Positions 34,177 to 42,567 are shown, counted from the stretch's first letter. The stretch is DNA of 64,000 nt from Rhodocaloribacter sp964552015 (GCA_964552015.1 CAZKFR010000001.1:76975-140974); one strand, 5' to 3'. The notes: generated from the letters alone by a model not told the origin. A program made the numbers and translations.

Positions 34177-36123
34177 TCAGGGGCGCACAGGCGTTAGCAC
34201 GGTGACGGTGTACCGGGGCGAGGGTGCCAGGGGAACGAACGGGACCTTCCGCCCCGCCTGCGTATACCGGCCCAGAAACTGATCCGGTACGTAGGCAAGA
34301 CGACGTACCTGGGGGGCGGTCTTCCGCCCGGCAGGATGCCAGCCCTCCCGGCTGCCCGGAGCCGGAGGTGGAGGGAGCAGGACCGACGGACCCCATGCGA
34401 GGGTGGACGGATGGCCCGAACCGGGGCGCTCCAGCGGGTAAAAGAGCGCCGGGATGTCCTCGGTGGGGAAGGTCGGGGTCCAGGGCGTGAAATAGCGGAT
34501 GTCGGGCAGGACACTTTCCCGTCGCCAGCGGCTCATGTCGCGGCCGAAGGAGGCCGACAGGTCCCGGAGGGCGGCCTCGAGCGTGGCGTAGAGCAGGTCC
34601 GCGTCGAGGGTGTCCCGTGGCGTGGGCAGGCGTCCCGTCTGCTGGCGTAGCTCCGTGAGCCAGGCATCGAAAACGGGGGCGGCGATGCTGGGTCCGTCGT
34701 AGGCGAAGTTCCAGTTGCGGAGGTAGGCCAGGGCGTCCGTTACCAGCGGATCGAGGATCGCGCGACGGGTCAATTGCTGGATCAGCACGGGCGCAAGGTC
34801 CGCAGCCCAGGGACTGACGGCGTCATCCATCCAGGCGACGGGATGGACGCCATCGGCCGCCTGCCGGGAGAGGGCCTCCAGACGGGCCGCCAGCGATGAG
34901 GTCCAGAACGTGGAACCAACGAGCACGCCGTGTTGCCACGTGTACGAGAAGGCCGGTTGTCCCAGCACCCGGACGGTGCCGTCTGGCGTGAGGGCCAGGC
35001 CCGATCCATCGAACAGGGTGAACGGGACCGAGGGGGTCTCCGCAAGCCTCCACCAGGACCTGACGTCGGACGAAGAGCTGAAGCCGGACCAGCTGAGCAC
35101 CCAGACGGAATCGGCGGCCGTTGCGTCGGATGGCGGGGTGCGCGTGGACAGGAACGGCAGCGTACCTCCGAGGCGAGGGATGTCGAGGAGGCGTTCCGTG
35201 CCGTCGCCGCCTACGATCCGACCATGGCGAATCTGGAGTGGTTCCTGCCCGAGGGCACGACGATGCAGGCGGCGGGTGGCCGTGGGCAGGACGACCCAGT
35301 CGTGGCGTTGCGAGCGCCCGGCGGGCACCGCATAGGTGCCGGGGAGGCAGGCACCGGAGAGGACGGTCGCTCCGTTAATCTGCAAGACCACGTCCAGGTA
35401 GAGTGGCGTGGCCGAGGCGCCGTAGACCAGCCGGTAGAAGAGGTGGGTTCCGGTCGCGTCCTGCACAGTCCAGGCCGTGCTGTGTTCGAAGCCGTTGAGC
35501 TGGAGCCGCTGGCGCAGGCGTTCGTCAGCCCGCGCCAGGGCGCGGATCTCGGGGGCGGGGGGGGTAGCCTCGAGCGGGGGGGCGGCCAGCCAGGCGAGGA
35601 GGCGTTCGACGGCCAGCGTATGCCACGGCTCCCAGCGGTCGAGCGGCACGGGGAGCAGGAGCACCTGGGGCGTCATGCGAGCATATTCGGTGGCAAAGGC
35701 GGCATTGATGCCGGATGCCAGCGCTTCCAGGCGCCGGCGTTCCGCCTCAGGAAGGCGGGCCGCGAAGGCACGGGCCTCGTCCGCCAGGCCCAGGCGCATC
35801 GTGAGGCTGTCGGCCGGCAGGTCGGCGTCGCCGAACCAGGTGCCGAGCCGGCTCAGCGCCGCCTGCCTGAGGAGGACCAGTTGCCACGTACGGGCAAGAC
35901 CCTGGGCCATCCCGAGGGTGCGCAGCGCGTCGAGCGTATCACGGGCCTGGATGACGACCACGCCATCCTCGGTCCACTGGATGCGTGCCTCGGCCGAGAG
36001 GGCAGGGAGGTGCGCCGTCTCCGGCAGCGTGCGACCGGCACGGAAGCTCAGGTGCCAGACGAGCAGGCCTCCGGCCAGCAGGATACTCAGCACGAGGAGC
36101 AGTACAGCAATGGCACGGGCCAT
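34177..36123 (-). CDS. Divergent penicillin acylase (Ntn-hydrolase) family protein
   Basis: A 648-residue protein anchored by an N-terminal membrane helix (about residues 4-26). Residues 45-145 fit the alpha part of penicillin/acyl-homoserine-lactone acylases: IQWTEDGVVVIQARDTLDAL, LGMAQGLARTWQLVLLRQ, ALSRLGTWFG, LEALASGINAAF. The expected cleavage point and nucleophile appear as NGFEHSTAWTV, Ser215, where active members read GSNxW. The next conserved block (LLANDPHL in active enzymes) is replaced by HLFYRLVYGAS. It may therefore be an inactive or altered member. The C-terminal half has WVLSWSGFSSSSDV and WNFAYDGPSIAAPVFDAW, recognisably acylase-like. Substrate unknown. It is packed between the PolX-like and NagK-like genes. 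Confidence 0.7.
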   Translation of the reverse strand: MARAIAVLLLVLSILLAGGLLVWHLSFRAGRTLPETAHLPALSAEARIQWTEDGVVVIQARDTLDALRTLGMAQGLARTWQLVLLRQAALSRLGTWFGDADLPADSLTMRLGLADEARAFAARLPEAERRRLEALASGINAAFATEYARMTPQVLLLPVPLDRWEPWHTLAVERLLAWLAAPPLEATPPAPEIRALARADERLRQRLQLNGFEHSTAWTVQDATGTHLFYRLVYGASATPLYLDVVLQINGATVLSGACLPGTYAVPAGRSQRHDWVVLPTATRRLHRRALGQEPLQIRHGRIVGGDGTERLLDIPRLGGTLPFLSTRTPPSDATAADSVWVLSWSGFSSSSDVRSWWRLAETPSVPFTLFDGSGLALTPDGTVRVLGQPAFSYTWQHGVLVGSTFWTSSLAARLEALSRQAADGVHPVAWMDDAVSPWAADLAPVLIQQLTRRAILDPLVTDALAYLRNWNFAYDGPSIAAPVFDAWLTELRQQTGRLPTPRDTLDADLLYATLEAALRDLSASFGRDMSRWRRESVLPDIRYFTPWTPTFPTEDIPALFYPLERPGSGHPSTLAWGPSVLLPPPPAPGSREGWHPAGRKTAPQVRRLAYVPDQFLGRYTQAGRKVPFVPLAPSPRYTVTVLTPVRP

Positions 36124-36135
36124 GGCAGCAAGGGT

Positions 36136-37842
36136 TCAGGTCCTGCGGAACGCGAGCCGTTCCGGTCGGGGCAACGCGAGCCAGCGACGAAAATCCTCCA
36201 GCGACAGGGCGTTGAGGCAGCGCTCCGGGGTGAGCCATCCTTTCCGGGCCACGGCAACGCCGTAGCGGATCAGGTCCAGCTGGTCGACGGCGTGAGCGTC
36301 CGGGTTGATGGCGATCCAGATGCCGCGGTCGATGGCCTTGCGTACCCAGCGCCAGTCCAGGTCGAGCCGGTACGGGTTGGCGTTGAGTTCGAGGGCCACG
36401 CCGTTCGCGGCACAGGCGTCGAGGACCGCGTCCAGGTCCACGGGGTAGCCCTCCCGGCGCAGGAGCAGGCGTCCGGTGGGGTGCCCGAGGATGGTGGTAA
36501 AGGGGTTCTCGATGGCCTTGATGAGACGACGTGTTGCCTCGTCCCGGGTCATGTTGAACCCGGAATGGATGCTGGCCACGACGAGTTCGAACGAGGCCAG
36601 GACGTCGGGGGGATAATCGAGGGAGCCATCCTCCAGGATGTCCGACTCGATCCCTTTGAAGATCCGAAAGGGGCGGGCGGCCCCGGCATACCCGGCATTG
36701 AGGCGGTCGATCTCCCGGTGCTGCCGGAGCACGTCCTCGACGGAGAGTCCGTGGGCGACCTTGAGCGAACGGCTGTGGTCGCAGATGCCGAAGTACGCGT
36801 AGCCGGCTTCATAGGCGGCACGGGCCATGGCCTCGAGCGTGTCGGCGCCGTCGCTGTAGGTGGAATGGTTGTGGAGCGTGCCGTGCAGATGCTCCCGGGT
36901 GATGAGGTCCGGCAGACGCCCGGCTGCCGCCGCGTCGAGTTCGTCCTGTCCCTCTCGCAACTCGGGGGGAATGAAGGGGAGCCCGACGCGTTCGTAAAGA
37001 GCCTGTTCATCCGGGAGATCGGGGGGCGTGCCGAAGCGTTCGAGGAAGGCCTCCACGTGGGACGTAGCGCCCGTCGTTTGCCAGAGGATTGTGCCAAAGG
37101 ACGAGGGCGCTACGAGATGGGCCGCAAAGGGCAAGGCATCCGGCAGGAGGCCTCGGAGTACCTGGCCCGTTTCGGTCTCGACCTGTTCGTACAGAAATGC
37201 GACCTGTTCGAGGGTATCGGCAACAGAAGACGGCTCCGAGGTGGCGATGACCACTTCGGCCCGGTCCACCGTTTCCATACACCGGCGTGCCGCGCCTGTG
37301 ATGGCGACCTGCACGATCTCCGGTTGGCCGGAAAGGGTCGTGACGAGCGCTTCGAGAAACGGGAGCACCTCGTCCATACGACGCCACATGGCATAGGTAC
37401 GGTGCCGCTCGATCTGTTCCAGGATCGAGGCCTGGGAGCGGGGGCCGAAGCCTTCGAGGGTAGCGAGGGTCCCTTCGCGGGCGGCGTGCTCGAGCGCGTC
37501 GAGGGTCGTGATGCCGAGGCGCTTCCAGAGGGTACGTACCTTTTTGGGGCCCAGGCCCTTGATGCGGAGCAGGTCGAGCAGGCCGGGCGGGAGTTCATCG
37601 AGGATCCGGTCGCGCAGGTCGAACGATCCCCGTCGGAGGATCTCCCGGATCTGCGCCGCCAGGCCCTCACCGATGCCCGGCAGATCCGTGAGCGCATCGG
37701 CGAGGGCGGACACGGGCTGTTCGAGACGTTCCAGGGTGCGGGCCGCCTGATGGTAGGCCCGGGCACGGAACGGGTTGCTTCCCGTGAGTTCGAGCAGGTC
37801 CGCCGTCTCTTTGAGGATACGTGCGATGGCTTTGTTGGTCAT
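36136..37842 (-). CDS. PolX-like protein: degenerate family X polymerase core with intact PHP domain
   Basis: A 568-residue protein with the bacterial PolX layout. It has an N-terminal 8-kDa/HhH region (about residues 1-150; LTDLPGIGEGLAAQIREIL, RIKGLGPKKVRTLWKRLG), a polymerase palm (about 155-275), IPPELREGQDELDAA and a PHP phosphoesterase domain (about 318-568). The PHP domain has its metal ligands (LHNHSTYSDG, His324/His326; GICDHSRSL; HPTGRLLLRREG; NPDAH). The palm does not: ETVDRAEVVIA (191-200) stands where active enzymes have ETVGDIDILI, and AAHLVAPSSFG (240-250) where they have DLRVVPPESFG, so all three catalytic Asp are missing. It should act, if at all, as a nuclease or phosphatase. 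The start is MTNKAIARILKETADLL. Confidence 0.87.
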   Translation of the reverse strand: MTNKAIARILKETADLLELTGSNPFRARAYHQAARTLERLEQPVSALADALTDLPGIGEGLAAQIREILRRGSFDLRDRILDELPPGLLDLLRIKGLGPKKVRTLWKRLGITTLDALEHAAREGTLATLEGFGPRSQASILEQIERHRTYAMWRRMDEVLPFLEALVTTLSGQPEIVQVAITGAARRCMETVDRAEVVIATSEPSSVADTLEQVAFLYEQVETETGQVLRGLLPDALPFAAHLVAPSSFGTILWQTTGATSHVEAFLERFGTPPDLPDEQALYERVGLPFIPPELREGQDELDAAAAGRLPDLITREHLHGTLHNHSTYSDGADTLEAMARAAYEAGYAYFGICDHSRSLKVAHGLSVEDVLRQHREIDRLNAGYAGAARPFRIFKGIESDILEDGSLDYPPDVLASFELVVASIHSGFNMTRDEATRRLIKAIENPFTTILGHPTGRLLLRREGYPVDLDAVLDACAANGVALELNANPYRLDLDWRWVRKAIDRGIWIAINPDAHAVDQLDLIRYGVAVARKGWLTPERCLNALSLEDFRRWLALPRPERLAFRRT

Positions 37843-38194
37843 CCGTGACAGGTCAGGCACGTAGGGGGTGTGGCCAGGTGATCGGGGAGGATTGCGTCGC
37901 CCGCCGTCGCGCGCGTCCGGAAAATACGCCGTTGGGTGCGTCCGTACAGGAGGCGTGCCCCGAGGATACGACATCCTGCGGGATGTTCGCTCGCAAGGTA
38001 CGTTGAAAAAATCCCTTTGGTACGGCGTTTGTCCTGTACGGTAACTCGCCGTACGACCGACTCGTTTGAGGGGGTGCGGGATCCTGATGAAAGGGCCTCC
38101 GTACCAATTTTCCCGTTTCGAGCACCTATGCTCAGGATGGAGCCCTCGATCCCGGGGGCGCCGTACATCAGCCAGCCATTTGCCACGCAGAGGG
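37843..38194. promoter_or_regulatory. Divergent control region between the PolX-like gene and the S41 protease gene
   Basis: 352 bp without a gene. It holds GTACGG at 38020-38025 and 38036-38041, and CCGTAC at 38049-38054. The last two form a perfect 6-bp inverted repeat with a 7-bp spacer, a plausible dyad operator. There is also a small hairpin ACATCC-TGCG-GGATGT near 37970. An A-rich stretch lies at 38003-38010. No clear promoter box or RNA gene was recognised. Confidence 0.45.
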
Positions 38195-39886
38195 ATGATG
38201 CGACAGAAGAACGTTTGGATGCTGGGAGCCATGATGCTCCTCGTCGGAGTGTTGCTGGGGGTTCAGCTCGGCACCGTCATCTTCCGGGATGATACGGCCA
38301 GAGCGCTGAAGAAACTCGAGGATGCGTTCATCCTGATCCACCAGCAGTACGTCGAAGAGGTGGACTCGGCCGAACTGGCCGAGCGGGGGATCGAAGGGAT
38401 GCTCGAGGTGCTCGATCCTCATTCGGTGTACATCGACGCGGAACGCATGAAGCGGGTGGCGGAGGAGTTCGATGCTTCGTTCGAGGGCATCGGGATCGGC
38501 TACGAGCTTCTGCCGGGGCCGGAAGGCCAGGATACGCTGGCGGTGCTCAACGTCATCCCAGGGGGACCGAGTGAGGAGGCGGGCTTGCATACCGGGGATC
38601 GCATCATCGAAGTGGACGGGCAGCGGGCTATCGGGTATACGAACGAGGACGTACAGCGCAACCTGAAGGGGCCCCGGGGTACGAAGGTAACCGTAACGGT
38701 GCTACGGCCCGGTTATCCGGATACCCTCTACTTTACGATCACCCGGGACAAGATCCCGTTGTATACCGTCCTCGCGGCCTACATGCTCGATGATAAGACC
38801 GGCTATATCCGCCTGGACCGGTTTGCGCGGACGACCTACGCCGAGTTCATGCAGGCCATGCGCCAGCTCAAAGCACAGGGGATGGAGCGTCTGGTGTTCG
38901 ACCTGCGCGGTAATGCCGGCGGGTACATGGATATGGCCATCCGCATAGCCGATGAATTCCTCAAGGACGGGCTGCTGATCGTCTCGCAGCGGGGCCGCGT
39001 GCCCGAGATGAACGAATCCTATTATGCCCGATCCGGAGGGATCTTCGAAGAGCAGCCCGTCATCGTGCTCGTCGATGAACATTCGGCTTCGGCGAGCGAG
39101 ATCGTGGCGGGGGCGCTCCAGGACCATGACCGTGCCCTCATCGTGGGGCGTCGCACGTTCGGGAAGGGGCTGGTTCAACGGCAATACATCCTCGACGACG
39201 GCAGCGCCCTGCGGGTGACCATTGCCCGGTACTATACGCCGTCGGGACGCCTCATTCAGACACCCTATGATGACGGCGACCGCGAAGACTATTACCGCAC
39301 CAAGGTCGCGTTGCAGAAGGAGGACGAAATGCTGACGGCCCAGGAAATCCTGGATTCCGTCCCGGATTCGCTCAAATTTACGACGGACACCGGGCGGGTC
39401 GTCTTAGCCGGGGGAGGCATTCTGCCGGACTACATCGTCAAGGAAGAAACGCTCTCTCCGTTCATGCAGACCCTCCTGAGCCGGGGACTGGAGAATGATT
39501 TCGTACGCCTCTGGATGGATCAGCATGCCGATGAACTGCAGGCTCGGTGGCATGATCGTCGCGCTGATTTCCTGGAGACCTTTGAGGTGTCGGATGAGAT
39601 GCTGGCCGACTTTTTCGCCTTCGTCGAGGAGCGGGGTGTACAGATTGTTGATGAAGAAACGCCTACCGGTGCCGAGGAGGACACCGTGCGTGTCTTTGCC
39701 AGAACGGAGATCGAGAGCGACCTCGTGCCCCTGAAAGCGTTGCTGAAAGGGCGCATCGCAACGCGGCTTTTCGACCGAAGTGCCTGGTATCCGGTGATGA
39801 ACCGCGTCGATCGGGTCGTCAAGGAGGCCATGCACCTCTGGGATACGGCTATCAACATGAGTATGAATCAAATACAGGGGCGGTAA
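38195..39886 (+). CDS. S41 family C-terminal processing peptidase
   Basis: A 563-residue periplasmic/membrane-anchored serine protease of the CtpA/Tsp family. Signal or anchor segment at about residues 8-27. Next comes an N-terminal helical cap (HQQYVEEVDSAELAERGIEGML, LDPHSVYID) and a PDZ domain (about 95-180; PGGPSEEAGLHTGDRIIEVDG). The protease domain has RLVFDLRGNAGGYM and DEHSASASEIVAGAL with the nucleophile Ser299. GRRTFGKGLVQ supplies the general-base Lys324, 25 residues later as in CtpA. The C-terminal 130 residues are helical. The ATG pair at 38195/38198 follows AGAGGG, a fair ribosome site. It is closed by a strong terminator. Confidence 0.92.
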   Translation: MMRQKNVWMLGAMMLLVGVLLGVQLGTVIFRDDTARALKKLEDAFILIHQQYVEEVDSAELAERGIEGMLEVLDPHSVYIDAERMKRVAEEFDASFEGIGIGYELLPGPEGQDTLAVLNVIPGGPSEEAGLHTGDRIIEVDGQRAIGYTNEDVQRNLKGPRGTKVTVTVLRPGYPDTLYFTITRDKIPLYTVLAAYMLDDKTGYIRLDRFARTTYAEFMQAMRQLKAQGMERLVFDLRGNAGGYMDMAIRIADEFLKDGLLIVSQRGRVPEMNESYYARSGGIFEEQPVIVLVDEHSASASEIVAGALQDHDRALIVGRRTFGKGLVQRQYILDDGSALRVTIARYYTPSGRLIQTPYDDGDREDYYRTKVALQKEDEMLTAQEILDSVPDSLKFTTDTGRVVLAGGGILPDYIVKEETLSPFMQTLLSRGLENDFVRLWMDQHADELQARWHDRRADFLETFEVSDEMLADFFAFVEERGVQIVDEETPTGAEEDTVRVFARTEIESDLVPLKALLKGRIATRLFDRSAWYPVMNRVDRVVKEAMHLWDTAINMSMNQIQGR

Positions 39887-39916
39887 GCGACGTAATAACG
39901 ACCCCATGGCGGAACG

Positions 39917-39954
39917 GAGAGGAGCTACCCCGGGGTGGCTCCTCTCGCTTTTTT
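39917..39954 (+). terminator. Rho-independent terminator after the S41 protease gene
   Basis: GAGAGGAGCTACC (39917-39929) pairs with GGTGGCTCCTCTC (39934-39946) with one G-U pair and a CCGG loop, followed by GC and six T (39949-39954). Textbook form. Confidence 0.93.
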
Positions 39955-40097
39955 GAGCAGGTACGCAAGGGCCTTCAGACGGAGGGGAAGGACCGGAGTG
40001 GAAAATCGCAGGCCGGGGTAAAGGGGAGAGCAACTTTGCACGTCCTTATGTGTCGAGGCTACGGACGATCCATGTCGCACGGGGTATGGTGTCTGGA

Positions 40098-40126
40098 TTG
40101 ACATTCCCGCGCAGATTGGATATTAT
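40098..40126 (+). promoter_or_regulatory. Sigma-70-consensus-like promoter upstream of exbB
   Basis: TTGACA (40098-40103), exactly 17 bp, then TATTAT (40121-40126). This is nearly the enterobacterial consensus and unlike the TTTG / TAnnTTTG form typical of Bacteroidota. It would give a leader of about 155 nt before the exbB ATG. The rest of the 39955-40289 region shows no gene. Confidence 0.55.
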
Positions 40127-40289
40127 ACGTCCCCGTCGCCGGTCGTCAGGTGCAACGGTGCGCCGCCTGGCGAAACATTCAACCATCAGGGGCGGTGTTG
40201 CTTGGCACCATCCCACCGTTAGACCCTGGAAACCCTGGTCTACCGTCCGAGCTACCCGTTCAACCTTGCTATCTGGAGGGAACCCATCC

Positions 40290-40997
40290 ATGAACCTTTT
40301 CAGTGTGCTTCTGATGCTGCCCCAGGAGGCGGCTAGCGATGAAGGTTTTGTCAACGTCCTGGTACAGCGTTTCAACGAGGGCGGCGAGTTCATGTGGCCG
40401 ATCCTCATCGCGCTGATCATTGGTCTTGCCATTGCCTTCGAGCGCATCATTACCCTCAACCGGGCCGATATCAACACCCGCAAGTTCATCGTGAAGGTGA
40501 AGCAGGCCCTGGAAGAGGGCGGGATCTCGGCGGCCGAGGAAGTCTGCGCCAACACGCGGGGTCCGGTGGCCTCGGTGTTTCAGGCCGGCCTGCTCCGCCA
40601 CGACGAGGGCATCGAAGCCGTCGAAAAAGCCGTCGTTTCCTACGGCTCGATCGAAATGAGCTTCCTGGAACGCGGTCTGGTCTGGCTCTCGCTCTTTATC
40701 GCCCTGGCCCCGATGTTCGGCTTCCTCGGGACGGTGGTCGGGATGGTCGCAGCCTTTGACGCCATCGAGCAGGCCGGTGACATCTCGCCGAGCCTCGTCG
40801 CCGGTGGTATCAAGATCGCCCTGCTCACGACGGTGTTCGGTCTGATCTCGGCCATCATCCTGCAGTTCTTCTACAACTACATCGTGTCGAAGATCGACCG
40901 CATCGTGGTGGACATGGAAGAGGCCTCGATCGAACTGATCGATTCGCTCGTGCTCTTGCAGGCGGGTCGCCCCCCGGCCGAGAAGAGCAACGGCTGA
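40290..40997 (+). CDS. exbB: MotA/TolQ/ExbB proton channel family protein
   Basis: A 235-residue inner-membrane subunit of the proton-driven motor energising TonB. Three membrane helices at about residues 33-53, 127-150 and 170-195. The conserved region reads GLVWLSLFIALAPMFGFLGTVVGMVAAFDAI, here cited for its key LAPMFGFLGTVVGMV part, followed by GGIKIALLTTVFGLISAI. A clear ribosome site (GGAGGG) lies upstream of the ATG at 40290. It starts the four-gene cluster ending at 42447, transcribed from the promoter at 40098 and stopped at 42500. The tonB gene is elsewhere (12932). Confidence 0.93.
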   Translation: MNLFSVLLMLPQEAASDEGFVNVLVQRFNEGGEFMWPILIALIIGLAIAFERIITLNRADINTRKFIVKVKQALEEGGISAAEEVCANTRGPVASVFQAGLLRHDEGIEAVEKAVVSYGSIEMSFLERGLVWLSLFIALAPMFGFLGTVVGMVAAFDAIEQAGDISPSLVAGGIKIALLTTVFGLISAIILQFFYNYIVSKIDRIVVDMEEASIELIDSLVLLQAGRPPAEKSNG

Positions 40998-41075
40998 CGG
41001 CGCGTATCCCGTGGGAAGGTACCTCGCGGCTGCGGGGTCGACCGACATTGAGCGAATCTAATCCCTGACCAAACT

Positions 41076-41351
41076 ATGGATAACCTCGTTCCTTACGCGA
41101 TCTGGGCCGTGCTCCTGCTTACCGGAGGCGGGCTGTTGCTGATCGGCCTGTTCGGGCTGCGAAGCCTCTTCAATGGCAAGGTGGCTCCGCTGTCTATCGT
41201 CATCGTGCTCGTTCCGGCGCTGATCCTGCTCGGCCTCGGCTTCGGTACCGGCGACTGGGCGCAGGCCGGCATCATCACCTTCCTGGTAATGCTGGCGTTA
41301 TCGCTGGTCTCGCTGTTCCTCTCGGGCCTCCGGGGTCTGGTCGGCATGTGA
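41076..41351 (+). CDS. Small three-helix membrane protein in the exbB-exbD cluster
   Basis: A 91-residue, strongly hydrophobic protein with three predicted membrane helices (about residues 7-28, 37-54 and 62-86) joined by very short loops containing NGK and GTGDW. There are no cysteines and almost no acidic residues. I do not recognise the family. Its place, 78 bp after exbB and 40 bp before the first exbD in one transcript, suggests an accessory subunit of the ExbB/ExbD complex or a factor for its assembly (inference). Confidence 0.75.
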   Translation: MDNLVPYAIWAVLLLTGGGLLLIGLFGLRSLFNGKVAPLSIVIVLVPALILLGLGFGTGDWAQAGIITFLVMLALSLVSLFLSGLRGLVGM

Positions 41352-41391
41352 GACGGCTGCCCGGTACGTAGCTAAAAACGTCGCGAAACTC

Positions 41392-41943
41392 ATGGCTGGA
41401 TTGCTGAAAAAGAAGGAGCGCCGCGGTGCGGAGATCCCGACCGCCTCGATGGCCGACATCGCGTTCCTGCTCCTGATCTTCTTCCTGGTCACGACCACGA
41501 TCGACGTGGATACCGGGATCGGGATGGTGCTGCCGCCGAAACTCGAGGACGTCGAGCCGCCGCCCGTCAAGGAGCGCAACATGCTCAAGATCCTGGTCAA
41601 CGAACAGGGCATGGTGCTCCTGGAAGACAAACCGGCAACGGTGGACATCATCCGGGAAGAGGTGAAGAAACACGTGCTCAACAACGGGCAGGATCCGAAC
41701 TACTCCGAGTCACCCAGCAAGGCCGTCGTTTCCATCAAGACGGCGCGGGGTACGCCCTACAACGCGTACATCAAGGTGCTCGACGAGGTGTGGATGGCCT
41801 ATTTCGAGATCTGGGATGCGGAGGCCCGCCGCCGGGGCTATCCGGACTATGAGGCCTATCTCGAAGCTATCGGCAACGGCCCCAACGAGATCCGCGATAC
41901 GTACAAAGCGCAGATCTCGATCGCCGAACCGGATCCGGCCTGA
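41392..41943 (+). CDS. exbD: ExbD/TolR family biopolymer transport protein (first copy)
   Basis: A 183-residue protein: short basic N-terminus (MAGLLKKKERRGAEIPTASM), one membrane helix (about residues 21-40, MADIAFLLLIFFLVTTT) with the essential Asp that carries protons, and a periplasmic domain. The periplasmic part is longer than in ordinary ExbD (about 130 residues): it contains an insert DEVWMAYFEIWDAEARRRG and YPDYEAYLEAIG near the C-terminus, after the usual TPYNAYIKVLDEV segment. It pairs with a second, shorter exbD 52 bp downstream; such pairs are common in Bacteroidota. Confidence 0.92.
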   Translation: MAGLLKKKERRGAEIPTASMADIAFLLLIFFLVTTTIDVDTGIGMVLPPKLEDVEPPPVKERNMLKILVNEQGMVLLEDKPATVDIIREEVKKHVLNNGQDPNYSESPSKAVVSIKTARGTPYNAYIKVLDEVWMAYFEIWDAEARRRGYPDYEAYLEAIGNGPNEIRDTYKAQISIAEPDPA

Positions 41944-41994
41944 TCGCTACCCGGCGGTTCCTTCCGTCATGTACGAAACGTAACGGACCAGCGC

Positions 41995-42447
41995 ATGTCG
42001 ACCCATTTCAAAAAGAAGAGCAAGACCTCCCAGGAGATCCCCACCGCGTCCATGCCGGACATCATCTTCATGCTGCTGATCTTCTTTATGGTCAGTACGG
42101 TGCTCCGGGAGACGACCGTTCAGGTGCGCACGCGGCTGCCACAGGCCGAGGCCATTTCCAAGATCGAGCAGAAACGACTCGTGTCGTATATCTGGATCGG
42201 TCCGCGAAAACTGGCCAACAACCGGCTGGGTGAAACGGCCGTGCAGATCGACGATGCCCTCATCGAGGATATCTCCACCATCCGCACGATCATGTGGCGT
42301 AAGCTGAACGAACAGCCCAAGCTGATCGTGTCGCTCCGCGTGGATGAGACCTCCGAGATGGGCATCGTGATGGACGTACAGCAGGAACTTCGCGAGGCCG
42401 GGACCCTCCGGATCAACTACTCGACGAAGCGCCTTCTGGCGTCCTGA
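41995..42447 (+). CDS. exbD: ExbD/TolR family biopolymer transport protein (second copy)
   Basis: A 150-residue ExbD-like protein with a basic N-terminus (MSTHFKKKSKTSQEIPTASM), one membrane helix (about residues 21-40; MPDIIFMLLIFFMVSTV) containing the conserved Asp, and a periplasmic domain of about 105 residues. The last gene of the cluster; its C-terminus (GTLRINYSTKRLLAS) is typical of ExbD2 proteins of Bacteroidota. A strong terminator lies 28 bp after the stop. The two ExbD copies differ clearly outside the helix, so a heteromeric stator is likely. Confidence 0.91.
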   Translation: MSTHFKKKSKTSQEIPTASMPDIIFMLLIFFMVSTVLRETTVQVRTRLPQAEAISKIEQKRLVSYIWIGPRKLANNRLGETAVQIDDALIEDISTIRTIMWRKLNEQPKLIVSLRVDETSEMGIVMDVQQELREAGTLRINYSTKRLLAS

Positions 42448-42474
42448 GGGTGTGAACATTTCCGAAAAGCCCAG

Positions 42475-42500
42475 AGCCCCGCTTCGGCGGGGCTTTTTTT
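42475..42500 (+). terminator. Rho-independent terminator after the exb cluster
   Basis: AGCCCCGC (42475-42482), loop TTCG, GCGGGGCT (42487-42494), running into seven T in all (42494-42500). Perfect 8-bp stem. Confidence 0.95.
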
Positions 42501-42567
42501 ATGGCGGGTACCGGCGTAGTTTACACGGCACGCAGGCGCCAACATACCCCAACCGCGATACCTTCCC

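Noticed and set aside
34930..37848. A 972-codon open frame on the plus strand
   Set aside because: Antisense to the penicillin-acylase and PolX-like genes; no recognisable motifs, only Gly/Arg/Glu-rich text.
39955..40289. Possible tRNA or small RNA gene between the protease terminator and exbB
   Set aside because: No cloverleaf arms or T-loop consensus could be placed; only the promoter and a leader with weak hairpins were found.
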